A DNA stretch of 64,000 bases from an uncultured Bacteriovoracaceae bacterium. GTDB taxonomy: Bacteria > Bdellovibrionota > Bacteriovoracia > Bacteriovoracales > Bacteriovoracaceae. A program made the position numbers and the translations under genes. This document shows, one piece after another, positions 8,864 to 16,902 of the stretch. A model generated the notes under the pieces. The model made no database searches and was not told the DNA's origin. It worked only from the letters and a program-made list of their open reading frames with translations. Position 1 is the first letter of the stretch. Each line of letters starts with the position of its first letter. The stretch lies in NCBI GenBank assembly GCA_937923325.1, contig CAKZUQ010000010.1:3733-67732 (forward strand), written 5' to 3'.

Positions 8864-9706
8864 ATGAAAGAACTTTTATCTATTACTGCTTTAATACTAC
8901 TTATATCTTGTAACGCGAATCAAAACCCAAATGTAGTGAATCGTGAAAATGCTGACAAAGAAGAGACAAAAGTAACTGAAGATGAAGCAATAAGATCTCA
9001 AATGAATAGAAATCGCGGATCTGACACTGTTATTCAAGCAACAATAATGGATGAAGTTAAATCAACTAAAAAAGCCTACTACCCAGAAGGTTACTCAGAA
9101 GTTCCAAGTAGTACGACCACAGAAAGCTATGCTGAAAAAATAGATATTTCAAAATATACTACAGAGTGCGGAGTGTTAAAAGAAACGACTTCTACTGTCG
9201 GAGAGAGAATTGCCGATTGCAGAAAAAAATACACCAACACAATGGGAATTCCTTCAAGCTGGGTAGCAAAAAACTTTGGAGTATCAGGAGAAGGAAATTG
9301 GTCTTTGGTATCTGTTGCAATAGATGCGACTCAAACTCCAGAAGTCACAACACTTGTCTGGTATGACTTTACGACTAGGTTACTATGGAGTGATCACATA
9401 AAAGAAGCTACTTTTGAAGAAGCGGTATCTGACTTTAATGGAGTATGTAAAACTTTTAACAAGGATAATGTTCACTTTTTAAATACAAGCTATATCGATT
9501 GGAGACTTCCAACTCGTAGTGAATTTCTACAAGCGGACATCAATGGTTCAAGATATATATTAAATAACCTTGATAAGACATATTGGACATCTACACTTCT
9601 AACAAGAGAAGCTGTATATTCTATTAAACAAAGTACAGGAAACTCATCTTCAACGGCCCTAACAGAAACACACTCTGTAAGATGCGTAGGTGTTGCGTTT
9701 CAATAA
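8864..9706 (+). CDS. Lipoprotein with DUF1566-like C-terminal domain
   Basis: This is a 280-residue lipoprotein with signal MKELLSITALILLISCNA (lipobox LISC). A low-complexity, charged linker (~20-90) follows. Residues ~150-280 resemble DUF1566 (Lcl C-terminal-like): TTRLLWSD, then YIDWRLPTRSEFLQ, YWTSTLL, and a closing VRCVGV. Such domains occur in surface-exposed bacterial proteins of largely unknown role. The upstream ATG at 8858 touches the -10 hexamer, so I chose the ATG at 8864, which sits where transcription should begin. It is followed 21 bases later by the zinc-ribbon gene. Confidence 0.75.
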   Translation: MKELLSITALILLISCNANQNPNVVNRENADKEETKVTEDEAIRSQMNRNRGSDTVIQATIMDEVKSTKKAYYPEGYSEVPSSTTTESYAEKIDISKYTTECGVLKETTSTVGERIADCRKKYTNTMGIPSSWVAKNFGVSGEGNWSLVSVAIDATQTPEVTTLVWYDFTTRLLWSDHIKEATFEEAVSDFNGVCKTFNKDNVHFLNTSYIDWRLPTRSEFLQADINGSRYILNNLDKTYWTSTLLTREAVYSIKQSTGNSSSTALTETHSVRCVGVAFQ

Positions 9707-9727
9707 ACTTAAAACTTAGGTATTATA

Positions 9728-10072
9728 GTGAAGAATTATCTCAGGGATAGAGAAATACAAGAAAATCTAAAAAGAATAGAGAATTATAAAAACTCTGTTG
9801 AAAAACCTCTGTATGACCTTAATAATTTAGAGACCTATGAAGTTCAAATTAAAATAGATAATTCTCTTAAACATGGACAATTTAAAAATGATTCTGAGAA
9901 TCAATACATCTGGTATGCTACATCTCAAACATTTAAAGCGATGAAAAAAGATATTTTTTCTTTAGATGAATCTGATTTAGATCTACAAAAGCTAATAGAC
10001 TGTAAAAGCTGTAATACTGAATTAGATAGACAGTTTTGGAATTTTTGCCCTCATTGTGGGAGTAGCTTCTAA
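9728..10072 (+). CDS. Small zinc-ribbon protein
   Basis: This is a 114-residue cytoplasmic protein starting at GTG (9728) after TTAGG. The N-terminal two thirds is charged and probably helical. The C-terminus holds CKSCNTEL and CPHCGSSF about 15 residues apart, a CxxC...CxxC rubredoxin-like zinc ribbon. It overlaps the next gene by one base (TAATG) and belongs to a three-gene unit ending in a truncated globin. Function unknown; zinc ribbons of this kind usually mediate protein or nucleic-acid contacts. Confidence 0.68.
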   Translation: MKNYLRDREIQENLKRIENYKNSVEKPLYDLNNLETYEVQIKIDNSLKHGQFKNDSENQYIWYATSQTFKAMKKDIFSLDESDLDLQKLIDCKSCNTELDRQFWNFCPHCGSSF

Positions 10073-10992
10073 TGTTTTATCACACTTATGACAATATAGA
10101 AGATATAGAACCAGAGTTCGTTGCCTCTTTAGAGGCCCTATTAAAAGATAGGACTCCATCATTTGACTTCATTAAATCAAATGAAAAAGAAGAGACCAAC
10201 TCAACTTATTATCTTTTCTTTGGGAACAAAGACAACTCTCCTAAGGCCTTTATAAAGTCAAAAATTGAAAGGCCAAAACAAACAATACTCAATAAAATCA
10301 TTCCATTTAAAGATTCTAAGTTTTTAAAATGGAGTGGACCTAAGACCTACTCTGATTCTTTCTTTATAGATCTTAAATATAAAACTGAATTCAGTATTTT
10401 CTTTCAAAATATGGCCAAAGAAAAAGCTAAGGAATTACAACTGAAAGAACATAGGTTAATAAGTCCCATACCGATTTCGAAAGAGTCAACACCACCTAAG
10501 AAGTTTTTAAATTCTCTATTTAAAACAAAAAACAGTTACGAAGAGTATATAAAATCACTAAACATAGTTACTCAAAAAGAAATTACAAGTATATTTAAAG
10601 ATCATCACACTTTAGAATTAAAACAATACAATTCTCTACTAGACTGTTTTAGTTACAAAGAAAAAAGTAAAGATGAGTACAAGAGTTTAAAGAAAAACTG
10701 GCCTTATAATCTATTGACTAATATAGAGCATTCTATAATGTCTTTAGAAACAAATGATCAAATTCTCGCATTTACGGTTCTTATTAAGAACGACTTAAAA
10801 CATAGTTTTTTCTATACGAATAATTTACTTAACCTTGTTGATGAAAGAATATTAACTCAACTAGCACTGATGTTATTCTACGAAGAAAACAGTTCGATCT
10901 ATCTACACTCTTTAAATAAAGTTGAATTTACATCTGAATACGAGAAATTAAATTTTGATTCATATATTGAAAAAGAGTATGTCTTATCATGA
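10072..10992 (+). CDS. Hypothetical protein in the globin operon
   Basis: I do not recognise this 306-residue soluble protein. It has no signal peptide or membrane segment, is rich in Lys, Phe and Ser, and shows no convincing catalytic motif. Its ATG overlaps the zinc-ribbon stop (TAATG), and its end overlaps the globin start (ATGA). It is therefore translationally coupled on both sides and probably works with one or both partners. Confidence 0.65.
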   Translation: MFYHTYDNIEDIEPEFVASLEALLKDRTPSFDFIKSNEKEETNSTYYLFFGNKDNSPKAFIKSKIERPKQTILNKIIPFKDSKFLKWSGPKTYSDSFFIDLKYKTEFSIFFQNMAKEKAKELQLKEHRLISPIPISKESTPPKKFLNSLFKTKNSYEEYIKSLNIVTQKEITSIFKDHHTLELKQYNSLLDCFSYKEKSKDEYKSLKKNWPYNLLTNIEHSIMSLETNDQILAFTVLIKNDLKHSFFYTNNLLNLVDERILTQLALMLFYEENSSIYLHSLNKVEFTSEYEKLNFDSYIEKEYVLS

Positions 10993-11345
10993 TGGACTTA
11001 GTATTAATAAGTAAAGTTGTACACTCCTTTTATGACAAAGCAAAAAGAGATATCCTGATTGGTTATCATTTTAGAGTGATCGAAAACTTTGATGAACATA
11101 TTCCTAAGATTGTTAGTTTTTGGGAGCTTCAGATAAACAAAGAAATCACAAATAAAGACCACTTACCCTTCAATATCTTAAAAAAACATGCACCACTCTT
11201 AATAAATAAAGGTGAAATTTTTAGGTGGGAGCTTTTGTTTAAGCAAACTCTTGAGGAGTTTGAAGAATTAACAGATAAAGATATTGAGGTATGGATGTCA
11301 TTAGTAGACTTTTTTAAGCAGAGACTACTTACTTCACTTTCTTAG
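10989..11345 (+). CDS. Group III truncated haemoglobin
   Basis: This is a 118-residue haem protein of the 2-on-2 globin fold, group III, resembling the Campylobacter Ctb family. Visible landmarks are FYDKAKRD (B helix region), HIPKIVSFWE (E helix with the conserved FW), and KKHAPLL with H67 as proximal haem ligand. IFRWELLFKQTL follows (conserved Trp). The family binds O2/NO and is linked to nitrosative-stress or low-oxygen physiology. Its start overlaps the preceding unknown gene (ATGA). Its last 17 bases overlap a converging lipoprotein gene. Confidence 0.85.
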   Translation: MMDLVLISKVVHSFYDKAKRDILIGYHFRVIENFDEHIPKIVSFWELQINKEITNKDHLPFNILKKHAPLLINKGEIFRWELLFKQTLEEFEELTDKDIEVWMSLVDFFKQRLLTSLS

Positions 11346-11706
11346 CATTAAAAGCTTTTTGAACAAATCTTTCAAGAATAGGTTCACCCGAGACATAGTC
11401 AAATGACCAATTCGAAGAGTGATAGCCATCAAAAGTCAGAGCACTTTCAAAGGCGTCTTTTGAGTTTCCGTAATAAAGAGCATTAAATTCAATAAGTTTT
11501 GCTTTGGCCTTATAGCCAACTAAACATTTAGGTCGATATTCATGGCAATTAACAAGTACGGTACCAATACGTGCAGGGACGATAAACTTGAAATCTTTAT
11601 CTATTTTTGTCCCCATAGAAAGGATATCATCCTTAGTAAAGCTCGTTTCACTCTCGGTACAAGAAACGAAAAAAATTAATAGAAAAGTAAAAATAATTTC
11701 TTTCAT
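11329..11706 (-). CDS. Small lipoprotein
   Basis: This is a 125-residue protein with signal MKEIIFTFLLIFFVSCTESE (lipobox FVSC), so it is lipid-anchored. Two later cysteines, in NCHEYRPKCLVG, may form a disulfide. No domain is recognised. It converges on the globin gene with a 17-base overlap. It follows the epimerase gene by 8 bases on the same strand, so it is probably co-transcribed with it. Confidence 0.7.
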   Translation of the reverse strand: MKEIIFTFLLIFFVSCTESETSFTKDDILSMGTKIDKDFKFIVPARIGTVLVNCHEYRPKCLVGYKAKAKLIEFNALYYGNSKDAFESALTFDGYHSSNWSFDYVSGEPILERFVQKAFNAKKVK

Positions 11707-11714
11707 ACTAATAA

Positions 11715-12596
11715 TTATAAATTGGATGTGATGTTTTTCAAAGCTAATTCCATCGTAGGAAAGTTATATTTAAACTTTGTTTCATTAAGTTTAACAGCTT
11801 TAACATCTTGATCATCAAAAATCATCTGAGCAACTTCTCCTTTTAACAAGGTCAAGGCAAACTTTGGAACAGTCAATTTTGCAGGTTTATTAAGGAGCTT
11901 ACTAAATATTGTAGTAAATTCTTTATTAGATACATTAAATCGACTTACAGCATTCAAAGTTGTTGCTAGCTCAGCATTAAAAATACACTCAATGTAAACA
12001 TTTGCTAAGTCATCTACATGAATCCAACTTATCATCTGCTTTCCACTTCCAAGTGTTCCACCTAATCCTAGTTTAAATACAGGATAAAGTTCTTTGATCA
12101 TTCCCCCACTAGCACCTAAGACGACAGATACTCTTACAATAGAAACTGTGTCAGCTATAGACTCAGCTGTAAGAGCAGCTTTTTCCCATTTTTCACATAC
12201 ATTTTTTAGAAAACCTGAAGAATAGATACCAATAGCAGAAGTTGATATAAAATTGGATAAATGAATATTAGATTTTTTTAATTCTTTAATTATTGTTTCT
12301 GTAGCAACAATTCTAGAGTTATATATTTCTTTTTTTTGATTATCGGTCCATCTCTTTGCAGTTAAGCTCTCCCCAACAAGATTTATCACAACATCTAAGT
12401 CATTTAATTCTTTGGTATCAAAGGAGTCGTTGTACGATTTCCATTCAATGGCCACAACTTTACTATCAAAAGTTTTTAGGCATCTCTTTACATCTCTAGT
12501 TAAAATAAAGACCTGATGACCTTGGGAAATCAACTTTCGAACAATTACTCTACCAACAAAACCTGTCCCACCGCTTAATAAAATCTTCTTGCTCAT
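11715..12596 (-). CDS. NAD(P)-dependent epimerase, TIGR01777 type (YfcH-like)
   Basis: This 293-residue short-chain dehydrogenase-like protein has the N-terminal cofactor motif LLSGGTGFVGR. INLVGESLTAKRWT and then NFISTSAIGIYSS follow, and the C-terminal DUF1731-like segment runs near residues 245-290. These are hallmarks of the TIGR01777 family. The family is present in most bacteria, and its substrate is unknown. I chose the ATG at 12594-12596 rather than an upstream one at 12635. The chosen start begins right after the helicase stop with AGAAAG ahead, and it places the nucleotide motif at the usual distance from the N-terminus. Confidence 0.85.
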   Translation of the reverse strand: MSKKILLSGGTGFVGRVIVRKLISQGHQVFILTRDVKRCLKTFDSKVVAIEWKSYNDSFDTKELNDLDVVINLVGESLTAKRWTDNQKKEIYNSRIVATETIIKELKKSNIHLSNFISTSAIGIYSSGFLKNVCEKWEKAALTAESIADTVSIVRVSVVLGASGGMIKELYPVFKLGLGGTLGSGKQMISWIHVDDLANVYIECIFNAELATTLNAVSRFNVSNKEFTTIFSKLLNKPAKLTVPKFALTLLKGEVAQMIFDDQDVKAVKLNETKFKYNFPTMELALKNITSNL

Positions 12597-12597
12597 A

Positions 12598-13875
12598 TTA
12601 CTTTCTTTTAATACCTTTTCTAGAGTTTTTTGCAAGTTGAGACCTCTTAGTGATCTTAACTCTTTTTACTTTAGCCTTTTTTGCTGCTGGTTTTGGTTTT
12701 TTCTTAACCTCTTTAATGTCCTTAGCAATCAAATCTAAGTCAAAGTTAGATTGATCTTTAATTGCATTATTAATAAATCCAATCATCTTGGAGTCATAGC
12801 CAGTAACAATATTATAAACAACACCGCTCTTTCCAGCTCTAGCGACACGTCCACAACGATGTAAATAGAACTCTGCATTTCTTGGAAGATTCCAATTAAA
12901 CACCCATCTAAGGTCTTTTATATCGATTCCTCTAGCAGCAACATCAGTAGCAATAAGGACTTGAGATTTACCATCAACAAATGATTTATGGTTTGCAATT
13001 CTTTCTTTTTGTTCAAGATCACCATGAAGTTTCTTATACTTTAAACCTTTAAAATGTTGATCAATATAAGCAGCGATTTCATCAACCTGATTTTTTTGAT
13101 TAGCAAAAACAATTCCTCTCCCCTTAGCTGTTTTTTCTAAAAACGCATGGGTAATTGACATTTTTTCTTTAACAGAAGCAAAGATATTATAAGTTTCAAT
13201 TTTCTTTTGAACGGTATGGCTATCTTTAAATCCAACTTGAGTTAAGTTCTTTTTAGCAAACTTTTCGAGTAAGTATTCTTTTACACTATCTGGTAATGTG
13301 GCACTAAAGAAATGAATATCTGTTTGGTCATACTCAACGTATTTAACAATACCTTCAATATCTTTTTTAAAACCCATATCAAATAAAGTATCGGCCTCAT
13401 CAAAAACTAAATATTTTAAATTAACAAAGCTAATTTCTTTTTTCTTCATTGATTGAAGAAGTTTATTAGGAGTTGTAATTAAAACTTCATAAGCCTGATC
13501 AGCTAAGTTTTTAGTAGCTCTATTTCTTTGACCACCAACTAAGTTTCGAACTCTTAGTTTTACGTGATGAGATATATTTTTAAAAACAGTATGAATTTGA
13601 ACTGATAATTCTTTTGTTGGTGCAATGATTACAGCAATTGGAGTCGACTTAGATTGTTGTGGGCCATGCTCATCTTCTATTCTTTTGATTAACTCACTAA
13701 CAGGTAAAGCAAACGCAAGTGTCTTACCTGTTCCAGTTTGAGCTAAACAAATTGTGCTTTTACTATTTATAATTTGTGGGATAACTTTTTTTTGTACCGG
13801 ATTAGCCGACTTTATACCCTGTTCTTTTATGAACTCGTTAAAGTCCTCATCGATTCCCAATTCTTCAAAATTCAT
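12598..13875 (-). CDS. DEAD-box ATP-dependent RNA helicase
   Basis: This 425-residue DEAD-box helicase probably unwinds RNA in ribosome assembly or mRNA turnover. It has the Q motif (FEELGIDEDF..VQKKVIP), motif I AQTGTGKT, motif II DEAD, motif III SAT, GIVFANQ, and motif VI as HRCGRVARAGKSG. Motif VI deviates slightly from the usual HRIGRTGRAG. A Lys/Arg-rich tail (about residues 380-425) is typical of RhlE-like members. The start is ATG at 13873-13875; AAGGTG lies 6 bases upstream, and the GTG of that site is not the start. Confidence 0.92.
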   Translation of the reverse strand: MNFEELGIDEDFNEFIKEQGIKSANPVQKKVIPQIINSKSTICLAQTGTGKTLAFALPVSELIKRIEDEHGPQQSKSTPIAVIIAPTKELSVQIHTVFKNISHHVKLRVRNLVGGQRNRATKNLADQAYEVLITTPNKLLQSMKKKEISFVNLKYLVFDEADTLFDMGFKKDIEGIVKYVEYDQTDIHFFSATLPDSVKEYLLEKFAKKNLTQVGFKDSHTVQKKIETYNIFASVKEKMSITHAFLEKTAKGRGIVFANQKNQVDEIAAYIDQHFKGLKYKKLHGDLEQKERIANHKSFVDGKSQVLIATDVAARGIDIKDLRWVFNWNLPRNAEFYLHRCGRVARAGKSGVVYNIVTGYDSKMIGFINNAIKDQSNFDLDLIAKDIKEVKKKPKPAAKKAKVKRVKITKRSQLAKNSRKGIKRK

Positions 13876-14051
13876 ATATTTCACCTTAATTTTTAGGTAC
13901 TTATAGCTTATTTTAAAGCTATCTCACAAGGTAAATGAAAAAATTATAACTATTAGGCATAATTTTTCACAAATAACGGACTCTTTTAGTTTAAAATAAC
14001 AATCTGCCGATAGATTTCATACTAAATAATGCTTTTTGAACAAGGAAGACT

Positions 14052-15143
14052 ATGAAAACGACAAGCTTACTACTACTTCTAACCATGTCTATATCGACAT
14101 ATGCAATTGAAATTAATCTTGGGCCAATTATACCAGGGATCACATGTACTGGAACATTTGACTTTGGTACAAACTGTGCTGACTTTACAGCTCAAATCTC
14201 TGCAGAACTTAATAAGGATCTGCCTGATGTAGATATTCAAAAGTATGCTAATGGAGTTGCGAACTCAATGGTAATTGCAAACTCGGGAAAAGGAACTGAC
14301 TACAGTCAAAATTTTGATCTTTTTACAATCAAAATTTCTGGTGGTCTTGGTCTTGATGCATCAACCAATGGTATAAAAGAGGCATTTGATGACTTTTCAA
14401 GCGCAGACGGTGTTGGCGTTGGAGGAGCCTTTACAGGTGGTATAAATCTAGACAGTTTACCGATAAAAAAATTTAGTATCATTGATTTTAGTAAACTGGA
14501 TATATTCTTTAATATATTTTCTTTAAATATAGATAAAGATTTAGATAGTGAAAAAGCGAGTGGATCTTTTGGAGGCTTTGGCTTTATGACTAGATATCAA
14601 ATTCTAGAAGGACAAGATCTTCCATCAAAATATTTATTTCAATGGGGAGGTCTTCACCTTCATACAGGATTTCAAAGATCTAAGATGAATCTTAATTATA
14701 CACTAAACTTTGATGATGAGACAGTAACTTATGATTCAGGAGGAGGGATATCACTAAATGGAACTTTCTCCAACTCTTCTGGAACGCTCGATATAGATAG
14801 CATAACAAATAATATACCTATCGAAGTATCAACTTATGCTAGATTTTTATATATCCTGACACTTCACGGAGGAGTTGGAATGGATATCACCTCAGGGGAG
14901 TCGAATATTAACTTTAATGGTTCAGGTTCCGTATCTGGCTCAGCAAGTGGCGGAGGCGGTGGTTCTTACACAAACTCAATATCTGCAAATCAAAAATCTT
15001 CAGGATCTCCAGAAATAGTAAACCTAAGAGGTTTCATGGGGCTTCAGATCAATGCACCAATTTTGAGTGTATCAGTTAATTTAAATAAAAATTTTTCAAA
15101 TGATGTTTTTGGCTTAAACGTGGCAACTAATTTTTCTTGGTAA
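14052..15143 (+). CDS. Candidate outer-membrane beta-barrel protein, Gly/Ser-rich
   Basis: This is a 363-residue exported protein with signal peptide MKTTSLLLLLTMSISTYA. The mature part alternates polar and hydrophobic residues, contains many Gly, Ser and Asn, and ends in VATNFSW. A terminal aromatic residue is a usual outer-membrane insertion signal. A loop near residues 290-310 (GSGSVSGSASGGGGG) is strongly Gly/Ser rich. Only two cysteines lie in the mature N-terminus. No family is recognised. AAGGAAG precedes the ATG. Its end overlaps the converging nuclease gene by 17 bases. Barrel assignment is inference. Confidence 0.65.
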   Translation: MKTTSLLLLLTMSISTYAIEINLGPIIPGITCTGTFDFGTNCADFTAQISAELNKDLPDVDIQKYANGVANSMVIANSGKGTDYSQNFDLFTIKISGGLGLDASTNGIKEAFDDFSSADGVGVGGAFTGGINLDSLPIKKFSIIDFSKLDIFFNIFSLNIDKDLDSEKASGSFGGFGFMTRYQILEGQDLPSKYLFQWGGLHLHTGFQRSKMNLNYTLNFDDETVTYDSGGGISLNGTFSNSSGTLDIDSITNNIPIEVSTYARFLYILTLHGGVGMDITSGESNINFNGSGSVSGSASGGGGGSYTNSISANQKSSGSPEIVNLRGFMGLQINAPILSVSVNLNKNFSNDVFGLNVATNFSW

Positions 15144-15621
15144 GTCTTTTTTTAAGTTTTCGATAGACCTTTGGATAATAAAAACCAGAGGTCTTCCACA
15201 TACCTAACTTCTTTTTTCTAGAAATATACTCTAAATACAAATACTTCTTTTTATAACTAACAGCATGACCACTTCTAATCATTAACTCATTAACATTCAT
15301 ATCATTTACGAGTATAATAACTAAATTACGCCCAAAATAACCTTTACCTAAAACTTTGACCTTAACCCTTTGATCTTTTAAAACTCTAATTAAGAAATCT
15401 CTAGAATTTATACCGATTTGAACCTTATCTAAAGAAAACTGATCAATCTCAGGGGCATCGATATGAGCAAGTCTTATATGAGTACCATAAGAATCTACGA
15501 TAGAGTCCCCATCAATAACTTTATCGACTTGTATTAAAAACTGCCTTTGGGGAGTAATCATGAATAAAAATGAGAAAGAGAATAGGGCAACATATAAAAG
15601 ATTTACTAGATGACCTTGCAT
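15127..15621 (-). CDS. Secreted thermonuclease-like (SNase) nuclease
   Basis: This is a 164-residue staphylococcal-nuclease-family protein. An N-terminal hydrophobic stretch (LLYVALFSFSFLFMI) is a signal or anchor. The fold signature DGDSIV and RLAHIDAPEIDQ supplies the metal-binding Asp and the catalytic Arg and Glu, and KGYFGRNLV supplies the second Arg. Such enzymes cleave DNA and RNA non-specifically with Ca2+. Export suggests degradation of external or prey nucleic acid, which is inference. GGGGAG lies ahead of the ATG. Confidence 0.82.
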   Translation of the reverse strand: MQGHLVNLLYVALFSFSFLFMITPQRQFLIQVDKVIDGDSIVDSYGTHIRLAHIDAPEIDQFSLDKVQIGINSRDFLIRVLKDQRVKVKVLGKGYFGRNLVIILVNDMNVNELMIRSGHAVSYKKKYLYLEYISRKKKLGMWKTSGFYYPKVYRKLKKRLTKKN

Positions 15622-15685
15622 AATTCACTCCCCTAAGGCATAACCATTTAATTCAAAACGTTAAAATAGTAAGGAATTCTAAGTA

Positions 15686-16858
15686 ATGGATATTAGAGAA
15701 GAAAATAAGAAGCACTTTAGATTTGAGTTAGTTCATGAAGACAAAAATTGCGGTGCCAGAGCCGGAATTATTCACACTCCTCACGGCCAAATACCAACTC
15801 CAGTATTTATGCCTGTTGGAACTCATGGAGCGATTAAAGCTCTTCAGCCTCAAATGTTAAAAGATATGGATGTTCCTGTAATTCTTTCTAATACATACCA
15901 CTTACACCTTACTCCAGGATCAGAGTTAGTAAAAAAAGCAGGTGGACTCCATAAGTTCATGGCCTGGGACAGACCAATTCTGACAGACTCTGGTGGTTTT
16001 CAAGTATTCTCACTTCAAGGTAATTCAATTACTGAAGAAGGAAGTAAGTTTAAAGATCAAAGTGGAAATGAAGTTCTTTTAACTCCAGAAACAAGTATAA
16101 ACATACAACAAAACTTAGGTTCTGATATCATGATGGCCTTTGATGAATGTATTCCATATCCTGCAGATAAAGCATATGTAAAAAATAGTATAGACAGAAC
16201 TCACAGATGGCTTGATAGATGTATAAAATCTTGGACAAACCCTGAGCAATCTTTATTTGGAATTATTCAAGGTTCTACTTTTGATAAATATAGAGATGAA
16301 TGTCTAAGAGAATTAGTAAAAAGAGATCTTCCTGGATATGCAATTGGTGGAGTTTCTGTTGGAGAAGGTCCAGAACTAATGGAAAAAGCTGTTAAGTATA
16401 CAGCTCCTAAAATGCCAAAAGATAAGCCTAGATATGTAATGGGTGTTGGAATGCCAGAAGATTTATTTATGATTTGGGAAAACGGTATTGATATGAGTGA
16501 TTGTATCATCCCAACTAAATTTGCAAGAGGTGGAACTTTATTTACAAATAGAGGTAAAATTAGAATTACTCATAAGAACTATAGAAGAGACTTCTATCCT
16601 ATTGAGCCAAATCTAGATGACTACGTTAATAAGAACTTTTCAAGGGCCTATATAAAGCACCTTTTCGACTCAAATGAAATTCTCGGACAAATATTAGCAA
16701 CTCAACACAATATTGCTTTTTATAAGTCTTTAGCTGATAGAGCTAGAGAAGCAATACTAGAAGATAGATTTTTAGAGTTTAAAGCAGAGTTTTTGGCCGG
16801 TTATAACAAACAAGATGGAACTAAAGATAATAAAAAATCTAAAAAGAAAAAGAAATAA
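15686..16858 (+). CDS. tgt: Queuine/preQ1 tRNA-ribosyltransferase lacking the zinc-site cysteines
   Basis: Tgt exchanges guanine-34 of GUN anticodons for preQ1. The 390-residue protein has the expected catalytic regions: LTDSGGFQVFSL (D101), AFDECIPY, the GGVSVGEG pocket, and D272 in DMSDCIIPTKFARGG as the nucleophile region. The zinc site of the family, normally CxCxxC plus a histidine 26 residues later, is altered. The cysteine positions read L310, D312 and N315 (PNLDDYVNKNFSRAY), whereas the His (H341 in ATQHN) remains. The C-terminal tail is Lys-rich. Zinc is structural in characterised Tgts, so this enzyme is either metal-free or binds differently. AAGGA lies upstream of the ATG. Confidence 0.92.
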   Translation: MDIREENKKHFRFELVHEDKNCGARAGIIHTPHGQIPTPVFMPVGTHGAIKALQPQMLKDMDVPVILSNTYHLHLTPGSELVKKAGGLHKFMAWDRPILTDSGGFQVFSLQGNSITEEGSKFKDQSGNEVLLTPETSINIQQNLGSDIMMAFDECIPYPADKAYVKNSIDRTHRWLDRCIKSWTNPEQSLFGIIQGSTFDKYRDECLRELVKRDLPGYAIGGVSVGEGPELMEKAVKYTAPKMPKDKPRYVMGVGMPEDLFMIWENGIDMSDCIIPTKFARGGTLFTNRGKIRITHKNYRRDFYPIEPNLDDYVNKNFSRAYIKHLFDSNEILGQILATQHNIAFYKSLADRAREAILEDRFLEFKAEFLAGYNKQDGTKDNKKSKKKKK

Positions 16859-16868
16859 AATAAAGATA

Positions 16869-16890
16869 GCGGATGATTTATTTCATCCGC
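16869..16890 (-). terminator. Intrinsic terminator for serC (possibly also tgt)
   Basis: A perfect 8-bp inverted repeat (GCGGATGA at 16869-16876, TCATCCGC at 16883-16890) has a 6-base loop. Read on the minus strand it is followed by TATCTTTATTTTA, a fair T-rich tail. On the plus strand the tail is AAAACG, so it is weaker for tgt. Confidence 0.65.
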
Positions 16891-16902
16891 AAAACGCACA
16901 AA

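Noticed and set aside
9166..9366. 66-codon ORF within the DUF1566-like lipoprotein
   Set aside because: It is an out-of-frame shadow with no start signal and an Arg/Asn/Cys-rich composition typical of noise.
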